Positions 41,618 through 52,534 of a DNA stretch of 64,000 nucleotides are shown here, in pieces; position 1 is the stretch's first letter; each line of letters opens with the position of its first letter. A program made the position numbers and the translations under genes. Source of the DNA: Lepus europaeus (Eukaryota > Chordata > Mammalia > Lagomorpha > Leporidae); NCBI RefSeq assembly GCF_033115175.1, contig NC_084850.1, forward strand, positions 1,116,001 to 1,180,000. The letters are read 5' to 3'. The notes under the pieces were generated by a model. That model was not told where the DNA came from, ran no database searches, and worked only from the letters and a program-made list of their open reading frames with translations.

Positions 41618-41810
41618 ACGTTCAAGTTCCAGCCAGCATCGCCCCCTCACTCCCTGCTGGGCCGTTTGCTAAGCCAAGGGGCCTCCTGAGCGCAGCAGGG
41701 AAGTGGGTGCTTCTCACACAGCAGGGCTTCTGGATCTTTCTCCCAGCTCGGGTCTGGGCCGCTGCCCCAGTGAGCGCTGTGTGTGTCCAAGGCCGGCAGG
41801 CAGGGCGGGG

Positions 41811-41985
41811 CTAGGAGGGCTCCCTCCGCTGGGGCTGGAGGACAACGCTGTGGTAGGCCCGGATGCAAGAGAAGGCAGTGGGCGGGATGCGGCGCGTGTC
41901 AATGAGGTTGTTCTCCAGGTGCGTGGAGATGAGGTTGGAGTCTTGGGCCACGCGTGTGTCACAGATGGAATTCAGGGGCACGTGT
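41811..41985 (-). CDS. ECMX: ECMX coding exon 9 (terminal)
   Basis: This exon completes codon 570 and encodes residues to 627. It includes VPLNSICDTRVAQDS, HLENNLIDTRRIPP, TAFSCIRAYHSVVLQPQ and the stop. The two cysteines C578 and C610 are 32 residues apart and form the LRRCE-type cap also seen at the end of ECM2. Acceptor CCACAG at 41,987/41,986. Confidence 0.88.
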
Positions 41986-42208
41986 CTGTGGAGTGGTGGC
42001 GAGAAGACCCGGGAAGGATGGTAGACGTCACGCAGGAAGGGAGGAAGAGAGAGCCCCACAGTCAGAGGAGTGGGCTCCTGACACCGGGTCCCCGCTGCCC
42101 CTGGCGCCCTCTGAGATCTGCCTGAGGCCACCAGGAAGGCCGCATCTTCCTCCCCTGACTGCTGGTGGGCCGTGGGGGCACAGCGGATGGCACGGGCAGG
42201 GCTCCTAC

Positions 42209-42535
42209 CTGATGTTGTTGTGGCTCAGGTTCAGCACCTGCAGCCCCCTGAGACCCAGGAGGCCTCGGGGGACGGCCTCCAGCTGGTTATGATCCAACAG
42301 CAGCTCAGCCAGGGAGGCACGCAGGCCCCAGAAGGACACAGCGTGCACGCCGTCGGCATGTAGCCTGTTGTGGGACAGGTGCAGGAACTCCAGGCCGGGC
42401 TTCATGTGCGCGAACACATAGCCGGGGACGCGCTCGATGAGGTTGTGGTGCAGCAGCAGACGCGTCAGGCCCCGAGGCAGGAAGGAGGGCACGTGCACCA
42501 GCCAGTTGTGGGAGAGGTCGAGGGTCTCCAGCTTC
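42209..42535 (-). CDS. ECMX: ECMX coding exon 8
   Basis: This is the largest repeat exon (327 bases, residues 462-569), with five leucine-rich repeats from LETLDLSHNWLVHVP to LQVLNLSHNNI. It contains the ECM2 hallmark GYVFAHMKPGLEFLHLSHN. Acceptor CGCAG, donor ATCAG|GTAGGA, phases 2 and 2. Confidence 0.9.
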
Positions 42536-43074
42536 CTGCGGTGCGAGGCACACGGGAGCGGGACGAGCTGCTGGCGCCACACGTGGGGTGACCACGCCCA
42601 ACAGGAGAGTGCTGACTTATCCCCAGAAACCAGCCCCAGCCTGGAACTCTCCACAGCTCAAACTCAAGAAGAGGGGATGTGGGTGGGGTTCTCAGCAAGT
42701 GTGGAGGTGCCTGGTATCTGGGCTCAGAGCAGGGAGGGGAGCTGTCCAGCCCTCTCCTTGTGTCTTTCACACTGCTCTTGGCCTCTGCCACCTCACCTGT
42801 CTTATCACCAGCTATGCAGAAAACGGTGGGGGTGGGGTGCGGGGTTGGGGAGGAGCCACAATCCAGGCTCCTAGAGAGAGACTGCATCAGGGCAGCCATG
42901 AGGGATCACGTGGGCCTTTGCAGCAGGAGCAGAGAGTGGGGATGTAGGTGGCCACGCAACCAGCAAAAGTGGCCTTGCTCAGTGACGTTCCGCCTGTCCT
43001 GTGGATGCGGTCAACCCTTTGCCTCATTCCTCCATGGAGCTAGCAGCCCTCTCCCCTTCCACCAGCAGAGGAAA

Positions 43075-43078
<4 letters not shown>

Positions 43079-43118
<40 letters not shown>
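43079..43118. repeat. (GA)n microsatellite
   Basis: About 20 GA units in a nearly perfect run, in the ECMX intron between exons 7 and 8. Confidence 0.92.
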
Positions 43119-43119
<1 letters not shown>

Positions 43120-43350
43120 CAGGCCAGCCCCACCCGCTAGCCCGCCCGCCCTGGCTTGACTGGCCGCCAGCCCCCTGCCCAGGCCCCGCGGCGGCGGGAG
43201 TGGAGCGCGGCTGGGCGGTCCCTCCCAAGCTGCCGTCTGCTTTCCTTTGCCCCCTTGGCAAGAGGGGGAGAGGAAAAAGGAATAATTAAACCCAAACGTC
43301 CTGGTAACTTTTTCCTGGAACGCGAGGATGCAGGGCGGGAGGCGCTGGAA
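43120..43350. promoter_or_regulatory. Small CpG-rich patch in ECMX intron 7
   Basis: A GC- and CpG-dense patch (CCGCGGCGGCGGG, GGAGCGCGG) directly follows a GA microsatellite and is followed by 'ggaataattaaacccaaacg'. It is not linked to a known exon. It could be an internal promoter or enhancer, or just GC-rich sequence. Confidence 0.25.
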
Positions 43351-43659
43351 TGGCTGGCGGACTGTCTGCGGACCCCTGTCTCTCCAGCCCCCCGCCCCCC
43401 GGCCTTGGTGGCCACCAGACCCTCCTCAGCCTCTTGCCTGGCCCTCCCCAGCCTTCCCCGGCCCTCCTGTTGTTCCCACGCCCTGTCCTGGCTCCTCAGC
43501 TCCGTAGCCTCTGGTTGCTGTGAGAGGCCAGGAAGCGCCAGCACCCCGCCCCAGCTGTCCAAACCAGATCTGGGAGCTAGCGGAGGCCCTTCTGGTGGTG
43601 AGGGGAATGGTGATTCTGCCCCCCTCCAATCCCTCACTGGTCAGAATTCAGCCTTAAAA

Positions 43660-43880
43660 GAGGCAGAAAAGAAGACAGAGACTCACCACCAGCCAAGGGA
43701 CAAATGGGGCCCCCGGAAAGCTGCCAAGGCAAAGGAGGATCCTCTCCCCGAGATTTCCGAGGGCATCTGTCGCCCACACGCCTAGATGTCGGATTTCTGG
43801 ACTGCAGGACTCAGGGAGAAGCCACCTGCTGCCAGCAGCTGCCTGGTTAGTGATAGCAGCCCCAGGACACTTACACGTCT
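43660..43880 (+). mobile_element. MLT1-type (ERVL-MaLR) LTR fossil fragment
   Basis: The 3' part of an ancient MaLR LTR is recognised by similarity of its end ('agcagccccaggac') to the copy at 21,890-22,250 and to the family in general. It is broken and very old, with no coding part. Confidence 0.5.
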
Positions 43881-44319
43881 GTCTGTCCTGTGCGCCTCCA
43901 TGCCACACCTCTCCTGTCCTGGTTGCCTTCCAGTGAAACCCAGCCCTGGGCCAGCTTTCCCCTCCACCAGCACCCCTGCACCCAGGCCCGCAGCATCTCC
44001 CAGACAACCTCCCTGGGTGCTAGCAGGGCAGGCCTGGGCATGGGTAGGCGAGGGGTGTTCTGCTGGGCGGGAGGGAGACGAAGGGCCTCAGAAGCTGGCA
44101 ATGCCTTGAGAAGCAGGTGAGTGGCGGGCAGGGACAGAAGAGACCCAAGCGCGCACTTGAGACCAGGTCCAAGCGACAGGCCCTCCCCCTGGAGCCCTTG
44201 GTCCGCCTGGCCCTCTCTGAGGCTTCTTGGCTCAACACTACTCTCGTTGCCCACCCTGCCTGCCTCTCTGGCCTCTGTGTGCCCAGCAGGGTGAAGCCCC
44301 ACTGAGGCAGAGCACTCAC

Positions 44320-44459
44320 GGGAGGTCGATCCAAGCCCGGGGCGCCAGCCGGTCCTCCCGGAGCCGGTTGTTGCTAAGCACCAGCACGCCGAGGCTGTGG
44401 CTGTGCCTCAGCACACCCTCCGTCACCTCCTCGATGAGGTTGGTGCCCAGGTGCAGCTC
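44320..44459 (-). CDS. ECMX: ECMX coding exon 7
   Basis: Residues 415-460 plus two bases: ELHLGTNLIEEVTEGVLRHS to LAPRAWIDL. This is the ECM2-like pattern in which 'LAPxAWI' precedes a new repeat. CCCTAG acceptor, CTCCC|GTGAGT donor, phases 0 and 2. Confidence 0.9.
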
Positions 44460-44674
44460 CTAGGGCCAGGGGTCACCATGAGGGACCCCTGCCCCTCGCT
44501 GGTGCCCTGGTCAGAGTGTCCCCGTGCCCTGCCTGCACTGCCCCCTTTCCCCAAGCACCACTGTGTCTGCAAGTGGGCAGCATGGCCATCTGTGCAAAGG
44601 ATCTTGGGGCCACCTGCCAGCTACGTGGGTAGGTCCTGAGAACCCCCCAAAACACAGCCCCCAACAGCATTGTC

Positions 44675-44942
44675 AAAGGAGTTGATGTTGTGGTGCAACC
44701 AGTTAATCCACCACTTGCAATGCTGGCATCCGTATGGGAGTGGCAGGTTGAGTCTACTCTACTTTCGATCCAGCTCCCTGCTAAGGGGCCTGGGCAGCGG
44801 ACGTGGGACAAGTGCTTGGGCCCCTGCACCCACATGGGAGACTCAGGGTGGAGCTTCAGGCTCCTGGCTTCCACCTGGGCCAGCCCTGGCCATTGTGACT
44901 ATCTGGGGAGTGAACCAGTAGATGGAAGATTGTAAAAAGGAG
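44675..44942 (+). repeat. Old lagomorph CSINE, tail lost
   Basis: 'gtggtgcaaccagttaatcc', 'caagtgcttgggcccctgca' and 'gtgaaccagtagatggaaga' show a diverged CSINE. The usual A/T tail is reduced to 'gtaaaaag'. Confidence 0.85.
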
Positions 44943-45159
44943 CCCCACTGCCAAGCGCTGATGTACTCTTCAGGGTACTATGTGGCCCAGACAGGTGTGG
45001 AGGAGGTCCAAGTCCAGGGTTGTGGAAGCTTAGGACAGGCTGAGACCTCCTGGCTCAGAACTGTTGTTGAGTTGTGTTGTGAACCTTCCCTCTACGCCCT
45101 CAGCAGTTCAGCCGCTTGTGGCAATATCGCCCGCCCCCTCCTGGGGACTCTCAGCTCAC

Positions 45160-45317
45160 CTGCAGGGAAGCCGGCAGGCCCGGTGGGATGGTCCGCAGCT
45201 GGTTCCGGTCCAGCCTCAGGTAAAGCAGGCTGTGGAGAGGCCGGAAGGCCAAAGGGGAGATGTCCCCATCCTGCAGCTCATTGCCTTCTACCTCCAGCGT
45301 CAGCAGGTGGTTGAGCC
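45160..45317 (-). CDS. ECMX: ECMX coding exon 6
   Basis: Residues 362 (split) to 414: LNHLLTLEVEGNELQDGDIS to IPPGLPASLQ. Three repeats. Acceptor CCGCAG, donor CAG|GTGAG, phases 1 and 0. Confidence 0.9.
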
Positions 45318-45530
45318 CTGCGGGGTGAGTAGAGGGACACCTGGGCAGGCTGTGGAGCCCCTGGGCATAGCTGCAGAACCCCACCTGCCGCTAGGGGCTG
45401 GGGCCACCTTCCCCGGCTGGCGGCCGTCCTCCCAGGCTGCCCCAGCATCCAGTGGGTAGGCCCTCCCCGCGCCTGCACCTTTCCCCAGCTTCCCCCACTG
45501 CCCAGATGCAGCCCCTGGGCCTTGCCGCAC

Positions 45531-45663
45531 CCTGGAAGCTGCCCTTCTGCAGACCCTCCAGGAGGTTGTCATTGAGCTTGAGCTCCAGCAGGGAGGTGGG
45601 CAGGGCGGGCACTGTGGACAGCAAGTTCCCGTCGAGGTTCAACCGCTTCAGCCGTGTCAGGTT
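45531..45663 (-). CDS. ECMX: ECMX coding exon 5
   Basis: Residues 318-361 plus one base: NLTRLKRLNLDGNLLSTVPA to LLEGLQKGSFQ. The exon opens with the sequon N318-L-T. Acceptor CTCCAG, donor CAGG|GTGCGG. Confidence 0.9.
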
Positions 45664-45902
45664 CTGGAGGGCAGGGACAAGAGCCAGGCTGGGGTCTGGG
45701 GTGCCACCCATGACTGTCACTCAGGGCAGAATTTCCTAGGCATGACTGGGGCCTGCCCTGGCTAACAGGCACTCCGTTTGGTCGCATGGGGGACTCCTAG
45801 TTCTCACGGCAAATGGACCCGTCTGTGGTCGCCGCTGGCTGCCGCGTGGCTTGCAGCTGAAATCCTGGGGAGCACTGCGCACCCTTGAGCCCCTCCCTGC
45901 TA

Positions 45903-46205
<303 letters not shown>

Positions 46206-46319
46206 TCAGGAGGCGGGCCGGCCCCAGTGCATGGTGATAGGAACTTCTAGAGGGTGGCCAAGGCAGGGACTCAGGCACAGAGCCTCTTGTTTCTGTCACA
46301 GGGAAGAGGGGCCATTCAC

Positions 46320-46607
46320 CTGCCAGGTAGAGCGTGGTCAGGCCCGGGTCGGTCAGGGCAGGCACGTGCTTCATCTTGACGTTGCGGCAGGCAACGGCCG
46401 CCTGGGCCAGGATGCATGAGGCTGGCAGGGAGGGCATGGTGCGCTCTGGGGTACCTGGCTCTGCAGCGCCAGGCCCGTGCCCTCGCCTGCTTCCTGGCCT
46501 GCCCTGCCCACCGCCAGTGGCCTCTGTGGGGCTGCTGCTGCTGACCCAGCCTCTGCGGTGCTTCTTCTGGCGCTGCCAAGTCCCCAGCCCAGATTGGCGG
46601 GGAGCCC
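46320..46607 (-). CDS. ECMX: ECMX coding exon 3
   Basis: This exon completes codon 183 and runs to residue 278 plus one base. It begins in the basic linker (WQRQKKHRRGW, residues 193-203), passes a Gly/Arg-rich stretch, and then gives the N-terminal cap ASCILAQAAVACRN (C247, C256) and the first repeat, VPALTDPGLTTLYLA. This passage is strongly ECM2-like. The acceptor is TTTCCCCAG and the donor is GCAG|GTGAAT. Confidence 0.87.
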
Positions 46608-46940
46608 CTGGGGAAACAGATGCACAGACTGGCCTGGTCACGAGCAAAGAGTCAGGGGCATGCTGGGGAGGCCAGCCTGGGCTGGAACAGCAGCCCCTTC
46701 CCTTGGCACCGAGGGCCCAGGCCCACAGGGGGCTCTGAGGCTGGGAACCGAGACTTTGGAAGGTTCTCCTGCCCTGGACGTGAGCGCACGCAACTTGGGC
46801 TCCTGGAGACCCGGGCAAGGGCTGAGCAGCTAGTGTCACCAGTGCGATTGGTGGCCTCGGGCCACTTTGCACACTCATGTGTGCCCCTCCAGCCCCCAGC
46901 AGCCCTCCTGTGAGCACTTCCTGGCCCAGCCAGTCCTCAC
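46608..46940 (-). other. ECMX: ECMX intron 2, 333 bases, open in frame
   Basis: It has normal GTGAGG and TTTCCCCAG borders, but its length is exactly 111 codons and the minus-strand frame of the neighbouring exons runs through it without a stop. Retention would insert 111 residues in frame. The encoded stretch has no family resemblance, so I treat it as an intron. Confidence 0.7.
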
Positions 46941-47324
46941 CTTTCGGGGGCCTCCTGGCCTTCAGGCTTCTTTGCCTGGCTTCCGGGCCCCCTGCCTTCC
47001 TGCTCTGGCCCTCCTCAGGAGCCACCACCCCCTCTTCTGCTCGAAGGCCCCGGCTGGCTGGCAAGGACACAAGCTTCTCAGTGCGAGGCTTCTCTGTCCC
47101 GGTCCCCAAGGTAGCCGTGGCCTGGGGCGAAGCTCGCTTGGGGCCCAGCCCCTTGTTCTGAAGCTGCTTCTGCTCCAGGGATGCTGGGGGCCGCTCTTTC
47201 CTTAAAGCTAGCCCAGTAGGTGCCTTCTGCTGGGGCTCAGGGGACTCCGTGTGAGCTCCATGGGCTCCCTCCTCAGCAATGGGCAGATTCTGGCTGCTGT
47301 TCCCAGCGATGGGTTTCATGCGAC
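46941..47324 (-). CDS. ECMX: ECMX coding exon 2 (linker)
   Basis: Residues 55 (split) to 182 plus one base: a low-complexity, Cys-free linker rich in Pro, Gln, Lys, Arg and Glu (for example TESPEPQQKAPTG, EKPRTEKLVSLP). Sequon N63-S-S. No domain was recognised. ECM2 has a von Willebrand C domain in the corresponding part, but no such cysteine pattern exists here. Acceptor TTCTGCAG, donor AAAG|GTGAGG. Phases agree with both neighbours, which supports it being a real exon. Confidence 0.82.
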
Positions 47325-47835
47325 CTGCAGAAGGAGCCAACAAGAGCAGGGGTGGCTGGGACCCCTACGTGGCAAAAAGGCCTGACCCTCCCCCCACAGT
47401 GGGGCATCCACAGGGGGGCCAGCTCATCCACCTCCCTCTCCATCCAGGCCTCCCTCTATTTGTCTCTTCCCTCCAGAGGATGGGAGGTGAGAGGGGACAG
47501 ATAGGCCTGGGGTGGAGCCACCAAACACAGTGCCAACCGCTGGCCTATCAAGACCAAGGCCACACCTGCAGCTTGAGCTCTAGGGCTGTGAATCCTGCCC
47601 TGCTGACCACCCTCCCCCACTGCCTCATCGTGAGATTGTCCTTGACCCATCGGGAGCCTGTCTCCTTCCTTACCCCATTCCAAGGCCTGGGTACGAGGCT
47701 GCTCAGAGCGTGTACCCCAAGTGAGCAGCAGGTGGGCAGCCTCGGGTCACTGACTTTCTCTCCCTGTGCCCCAGCCTGGGGATGCTCTGGCAGCGGACAA
47801 GGCGCCCTCCTTCCTGTGGGGGGCCAGCTACTCAC

Positions 47836-47998
47836 CGTCAGGGCACCCAGGCAGGCTGGGCAGCGGCTGCAGGGTGGGCAAGCCTGCGCATGTCGGTGGG
47901 GCTGCGCGCTCTCGGAGGCTCTGCCCTGGCTTGGCCAGCGCCCCTCCAGAGCAGCACCCCACCCAAAGGGCCAAGATGAGGACAAGCACTCTCCTCAT
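47836..47998 (-). CDS. ECMX: ECMX coding exon 1 (start codon, signal peptide)
   Basis: Residues 1-54 plus one base. It starts MRRVLVLILALWVGCC, a clear signal peptide with cleavage likely after A22 (GGALA|KPG). The segment then runs to PSLPGCPD. The donor GACG|GTGAGT is strong. This Met was chosen because it opens directly with the hydrophobic core; the frame is open further upstream but gives no plausible secreted start. Confidence 0.85.
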
Positions 47999-48042
47999 GA
48001 CCCCGGAGGGCAGGCCCCGCAGCCGGCGGAGGGCAGGGAGAG
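47999..48042 (-). other. ECMX: Possible ECMX 5'UTR with acceptor at 48,044/48,043
   Basis: The minus strand shows a pyrimidine-rich CGCCTCTCCCAG about 45 bases before the ATG. This is a plausible acceptor that would link to an upstream leader exon. Unproven. Confidence 0.3.
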
Positions 48043-50657
48043 CTGGGAGAGGCGAAGCACTGGCCGCGGCAGACAGGACGTACGCTCCCAGAGCGACGGT
48101 GCTGTTGCCTGTGCTCGTGGGCCTGGCGCTGGTGCTGGGAGTCTCCCTGGACCCTCTCCTAGGGGGGTCCCCGGCCTGCCAAGCAAGCGCCTCCCCAGAC
48201 CTTTCCTTGGCTTCCCGCAGCGTGCCCTGCTCCCACCCGAGCAGAGAAGTGCAGAGTTCCTTTCCTGGCCCTGAGTGCTCTTGCTCTTTCCTGTAAAGCC
48301 CGCATTGATTCGCCACTGGCCAGGGCCCAGTGGCCCCCGTGAATGGGCCATCTGTCTCCACACACAGTGGGCCTGTGGGGCCCACCACGGAGCAGGCGCT
48401 CACCACAGGCTGCCAGCTCCTGCCTCCAAGGCTGTGAAAGGAGAGGGGAGGGGGCCTCCTGGGGGTCCCAGACAGGGGGCAGGTGCCAGAGCCAATGGGC
48501 AATGGTGGGGCCGGCCCCAGTGGAACCTGCCAAGCCTGGGAACCAGTGCCGAGGTCTTTCCATTCCAGAGGAAATGGGGCACACGGCAGAGCAGGGGCAG
48601 GGAGCACAACCCCTCGGGCTGGGGCTGGCTCTTGCTTCTTCTACCGGCTCTCTGCCTGCCTCTACGGGCCTCCACGTTCTGCTCCTGTGTGTGTCTGGTG
48701 GTGGTGGCATTGGGGGGGGGCAGCTTGGATGTCCTGTGGCTGTCCCCACCACATTGGCATGCTGGCCGTCTCAGAGGTCTCCCCAGACTTCTTGGCTAAG
48801 AGTCCAAGCACTGCTGTGGTCAGGCCATCCCCAGATGCCCCTGGGCCTCCCACACCACACCTTCTAGGACCCCTGTGTATCAGCATAGCCTGAGGCTGAG
48901 CTCCAAAGAAGAGGCTGCCGAGTGGGGGGGGGGGTGGAGAACTGGGGCAGAGCAAGAGGTAAAAAAAAAAAAAAAAAAGATTGGGATATCCAGACACAGG
49001 TCACCGAGTCCATCGCAGAGAGTTGCTGGCAGCCCCTGCCCCAACGGCTGGGCCCCTGCACCAACCAGGCTGCCCCTGCAGCCTTGGCCCCCCAACCTGG
49101 CTGAGGGCAGGCAGAAGGGGGCGGGGGGCTGGCAGGGAGGACTGAGCTCACCGCAGGGCTTGGTTCCTGGGGCCAGCATTGAGGAAGGTTTTCCTACAGC
49201 TCTGTCCAGCGTTGACTTATGTTTGGAAGCAGTCTGAGAAAATGAGTTAACTGTGGGCAAGACTTAAGGGGGGGCGGTGTGGTGGTGTTGGTGGTGGTGG
49301 TGAGGGGATGTGGCAGGGGAGGGGCCGTGGCCTGGAAGGGCCAGCAGCCTGGCCATGGCCACGGGGCATGGGGGCGGGTTCCGATGGGAGGCGACAGGTC
49401 TGGGAAGCAGCAGAAGCACTGCGTGCTGGGTGTGATGAATGGACACAGAAGTCACTGTCCTCAGAAGCCAATGTGGGACCCCCACCGCCCCTCTCCCCAC
49501 CCTGCCTGGCAAGGTTCTGGCTTACGGCCTGATTTGGGAGCGTGCCACACACACACGCCCTCACACACACACCACAGACAGGGACAGGACAGAGACAGGG
49601 ACTGTCTGGGGAGCAAGGGATCAGGCCACTGTCTGCCTATGCACCCTGTGGGTGACGCAGGATGGCCTGAGCTCGCATTCTGCCCTGGGTGGGGGGCACT
49701 GCTGAAGCTGGGGGCGGGGCATGTAGACATGGCGATGCCGAGGCTCGGTGAGTTGGCCCGGGGTCCTGGCCATTTTACAGAGAAAGAACAAGTCACCAGG
49801 CAGAGGCCAGGCTTCCTGCATCGAAGTGGGCCTGGCCCCTGGAGGCAGACGGCATGCGAGCCCTGGTTCTGCCCCTCCCCCTGTGTGGGGATGGATTCTG
49901 GAATCCTGGCCCCCTACCCATTTCCCCTGTTCGTGCGGCGCTCCCCAGGCGCTGACTAAACATCCTGCCATCTGGTTCCTATTAGCTGGCTGGGGGTGGG
50001 GGAGCATGCTCCCAGGTTTCTCTGGCACAACCAGCCTGGAGGAGGGAGGCACCCACTCCTACCCACCTAGGCAGGAAGGGGCGAGGCCTCGGCACTCTCG
50101 CTTCCCCAGCTCCCTCGCAGCCCTGACCTCTCTTCCCTTCCCTGGGTGGGCCCCTGGGGAGTGGCACTCTTGCCACCTCTTCTGTCCAGTCTCAGGGCAC
50201 TCAGCTACCATGGGGACCTTAAAGAAACCCAGAGAGCAGAGCCAGCCTGTGTGTGTGTGTCGGGGGGGGGGGGTCTCAGCAGAACCAGAGGTTCCCAGCA
50301 AGTTTCTGCCTCACCCCCTTCACCCCTCCCCCATTCCTGAGCTCACTGTGGACTTGAGTTGAGACAGGCGGGGCCTCAGGCCAACACTAATCCTGAGCCC
50401 GGTGTCTGGGATTTTCCAGGAACCAGGGATGTAGCCTGGGGGTTGCTGGAAAGAGCTTTGGGCTCCCAGCTGTGCCGTGGACTGACGACTGGACATGTGA
50501 TCTGAGGAACAAGCCTCCCCGCCCAGTGCCTTAGTCTCCCTCTCTCAATATGGTGGTGGTCTCCTGAGAAAGTTCTAGAACCTGAGAGTTGGCACGAACC
50601 AACAGAAGCTGCAGTAGGTGATCAAGATCACTTCTAGCTGTCCGTTGTCAAGATTCT

Positions 50658-50993
50658 TTTTTTTTTCTTTAAAGATTTTATTTACTTATTGGAGAGTTAG
50701 AGTTATAGATAGAGACATGGGGAGACAGAGAAGTCTTCCAACTGCTAGTTCACTCCCCAAATGCTTGCAACAGCTGGAGTTGGGCCAATACAAAGGCAAG
50801 AGCCAGGAGCTTCTTCCAGGTCTCCCACGTGGGTGTGCAGGGGTCCAAGCACTTGGGCCATCCTCTACTGACTTCTCAGGCCATCAGCAGGGAGCTGGAT
50901 CAGAAGTGGAGCAGCCAGGACTTGAACCAGGGCCCATATGGTATGCTGGTGCCGCAGGCGAACGAGTAACCTACAATGCTACAGCGCCGGCCC
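50658..50993 (-). repeat. Lagomorph CSINE
   Basis: Reverse complement of the CSINE with a T-rich left end (the element's tail). A CAAGATTCT duplication flanks it at 50,649-50,657 and 51,000-51,008. Confidence 0.92.
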
Positions 50994-51776
50994 CCGTGCC
51001 AAGATTCTAAAAGCAAGGAAGGGACTCCTGCTCTTTCTTCCCTCCCCTTTCCCTTCCACGTAGCGAACTCCCCACAGATGAGTTCAGTCCTATGTCCCTG
51101 AGAGTTGGAACTTTCACCAGGAGTGGAGAGGATGCCAAAGCGGTGCTCACTGTCCCTCAAGGCTCCTTAGATCTCCACAGCTGAGAGCTCTTCTCTCATC
51201 AGACGAGGGTCAGAAAACAGAGTCTTTGCTCAGTGAACAGCCCCAAGCCTCTGCTCGCAGGAACACCAGGCCCATGGGAAGAAAGGGGCTGGCCATGGTG
51301 ACTGGAGGGAGGGGCACTCTGGACAGGCAAGGACTGGGCGAAGGTGCGATGGAAAAGCCCAAGAAAGAGCCCCTTGAAGGAAGATGGGAGGCGCCTGAAT
51401 CCCCCCAGGGTAGAAGTGCTAGCAATTGGCCAACTGGCCGAAGCTGCAGCTGTGGGAAGTGGGTGGAGTCAGGACAGTGTGGGCGGAGCCAGCCAACCTC
51501 ACTTCTCACAGCTAGGCAGCTAGACTGGGAGGTTGGTTCTTAAGATAGCCAAGCTGACGTCTAGCAGGCAGTTCCATGTATGTCCCTGGGGCTCGGGGCC
51601 AAGGGCTGTCATTTGCCAAGTGCATGGTGTGCCCACTGCATGCCAGCCCTCCTGCTAGGGGCCAGGGCACAGTAGTTGTTTGATAGCCAAAGACACACCC
51701 TTAGCGTGGGCCCTGGGGAAAGGGAATAGGCTCATTCTGGAGCCTTTCACATCTTGTCTGAGTGACATGGGCACCA

Positions 51777-51800
51777 GTGTGTGTGTGTGTGTGTGTGTTG
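51777..51800. repeat. (TG)n microsatellite
   Basis: About 11-12 TG units, perfect. Confidence 0.92.
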
Positions 51801-52097
51801 GGCCTACTCATGTCTCCTTGGGCAAGAACCTCTGTTCATGCGGCGACCTTGGATGGCACTAAAGGTACAAGGGCCTTTCCGTGCCTGAAGCTGTGAGGAG
51901 GAACAGGCAAACTTTCCCTGCCCTCTTCCTGTTGCCAGCAGCCCTTCCCTAGAGGAAACTCATCCTGTTTCAATGCCATCGAAACCTCAAAGGATCTGGT
52001 CCCAATTAAATGACTTTTCCTGCAGATGCTTTCGCGAGCACTGAAGACATGAGCCGATTCAGACTCATTCTTCCTGTTTCCTTGCCTCAGACCTGGA

Positions 52098-52107
52098 GAG
52101 AGAGAGA

Positions 52108-52145
<38 letters not shown>
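52098..52145. repeat. (GA)n microsatellite
   Basis: About 24 GA units with one or two G interruptions. Confidence 0.92.
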
Positions 52146-52150
<5 letters not shown>

Positions 52151-52534
52151 AGAGACTCCAAGCAGGATGGCGATGGCTGGGGATAAGGAGAGTGAGGAGC
52201 ATTCATTTCCCAGTAAAGGATCCCCAGATCTCCAGCTGCTAGGATCCCCCAGACTCTAAGTTGCTGGAGTGTTGGGCTGTCGGTGTCCCTAGGGAGGCCG
52301 CCAGAGGGAGGCTGACTGGAAAGGACCTCGGAGATTCTGAGTTGGCCCACGTGGCTGGGGAGAACTGAGGCCACGGTTGGGACGGGGACTTGGGGAGGGG
52401 GACACTTTGCCATCTTCTTCCCACATCTGAAATCCGTCTCTTCCTGCCAGTAACGTGGACCCCGTCTGCCGCCCTTGAAAGCTGTCCCTGTCCTGCCCCT
52501 TTAGCTGGACAGACGCTGGGGCTCCGGCTCCACT

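Larger units (their letters stand above)
48051..52530. other. Upstream of ECMX: no gene seen
   Basis: GC-rich sequence with poly-A (48,961-48,979), a G/T-rich run (49,264-49,303), a CA run (49,548-49,572), one SINE (50,658-50,993), a TG microsatellite (51,777-51,800) and a GA microsatellite (52,098-52,145). Confidence 0.55.

Noticed and set aside
43660-43880. Similarity between this stretch and 21,890-22,250
   Set aside because: Both look like ends of the same ancient MLT1-type LTR fossil family, so the likeness is shared descent and not a local duplication.
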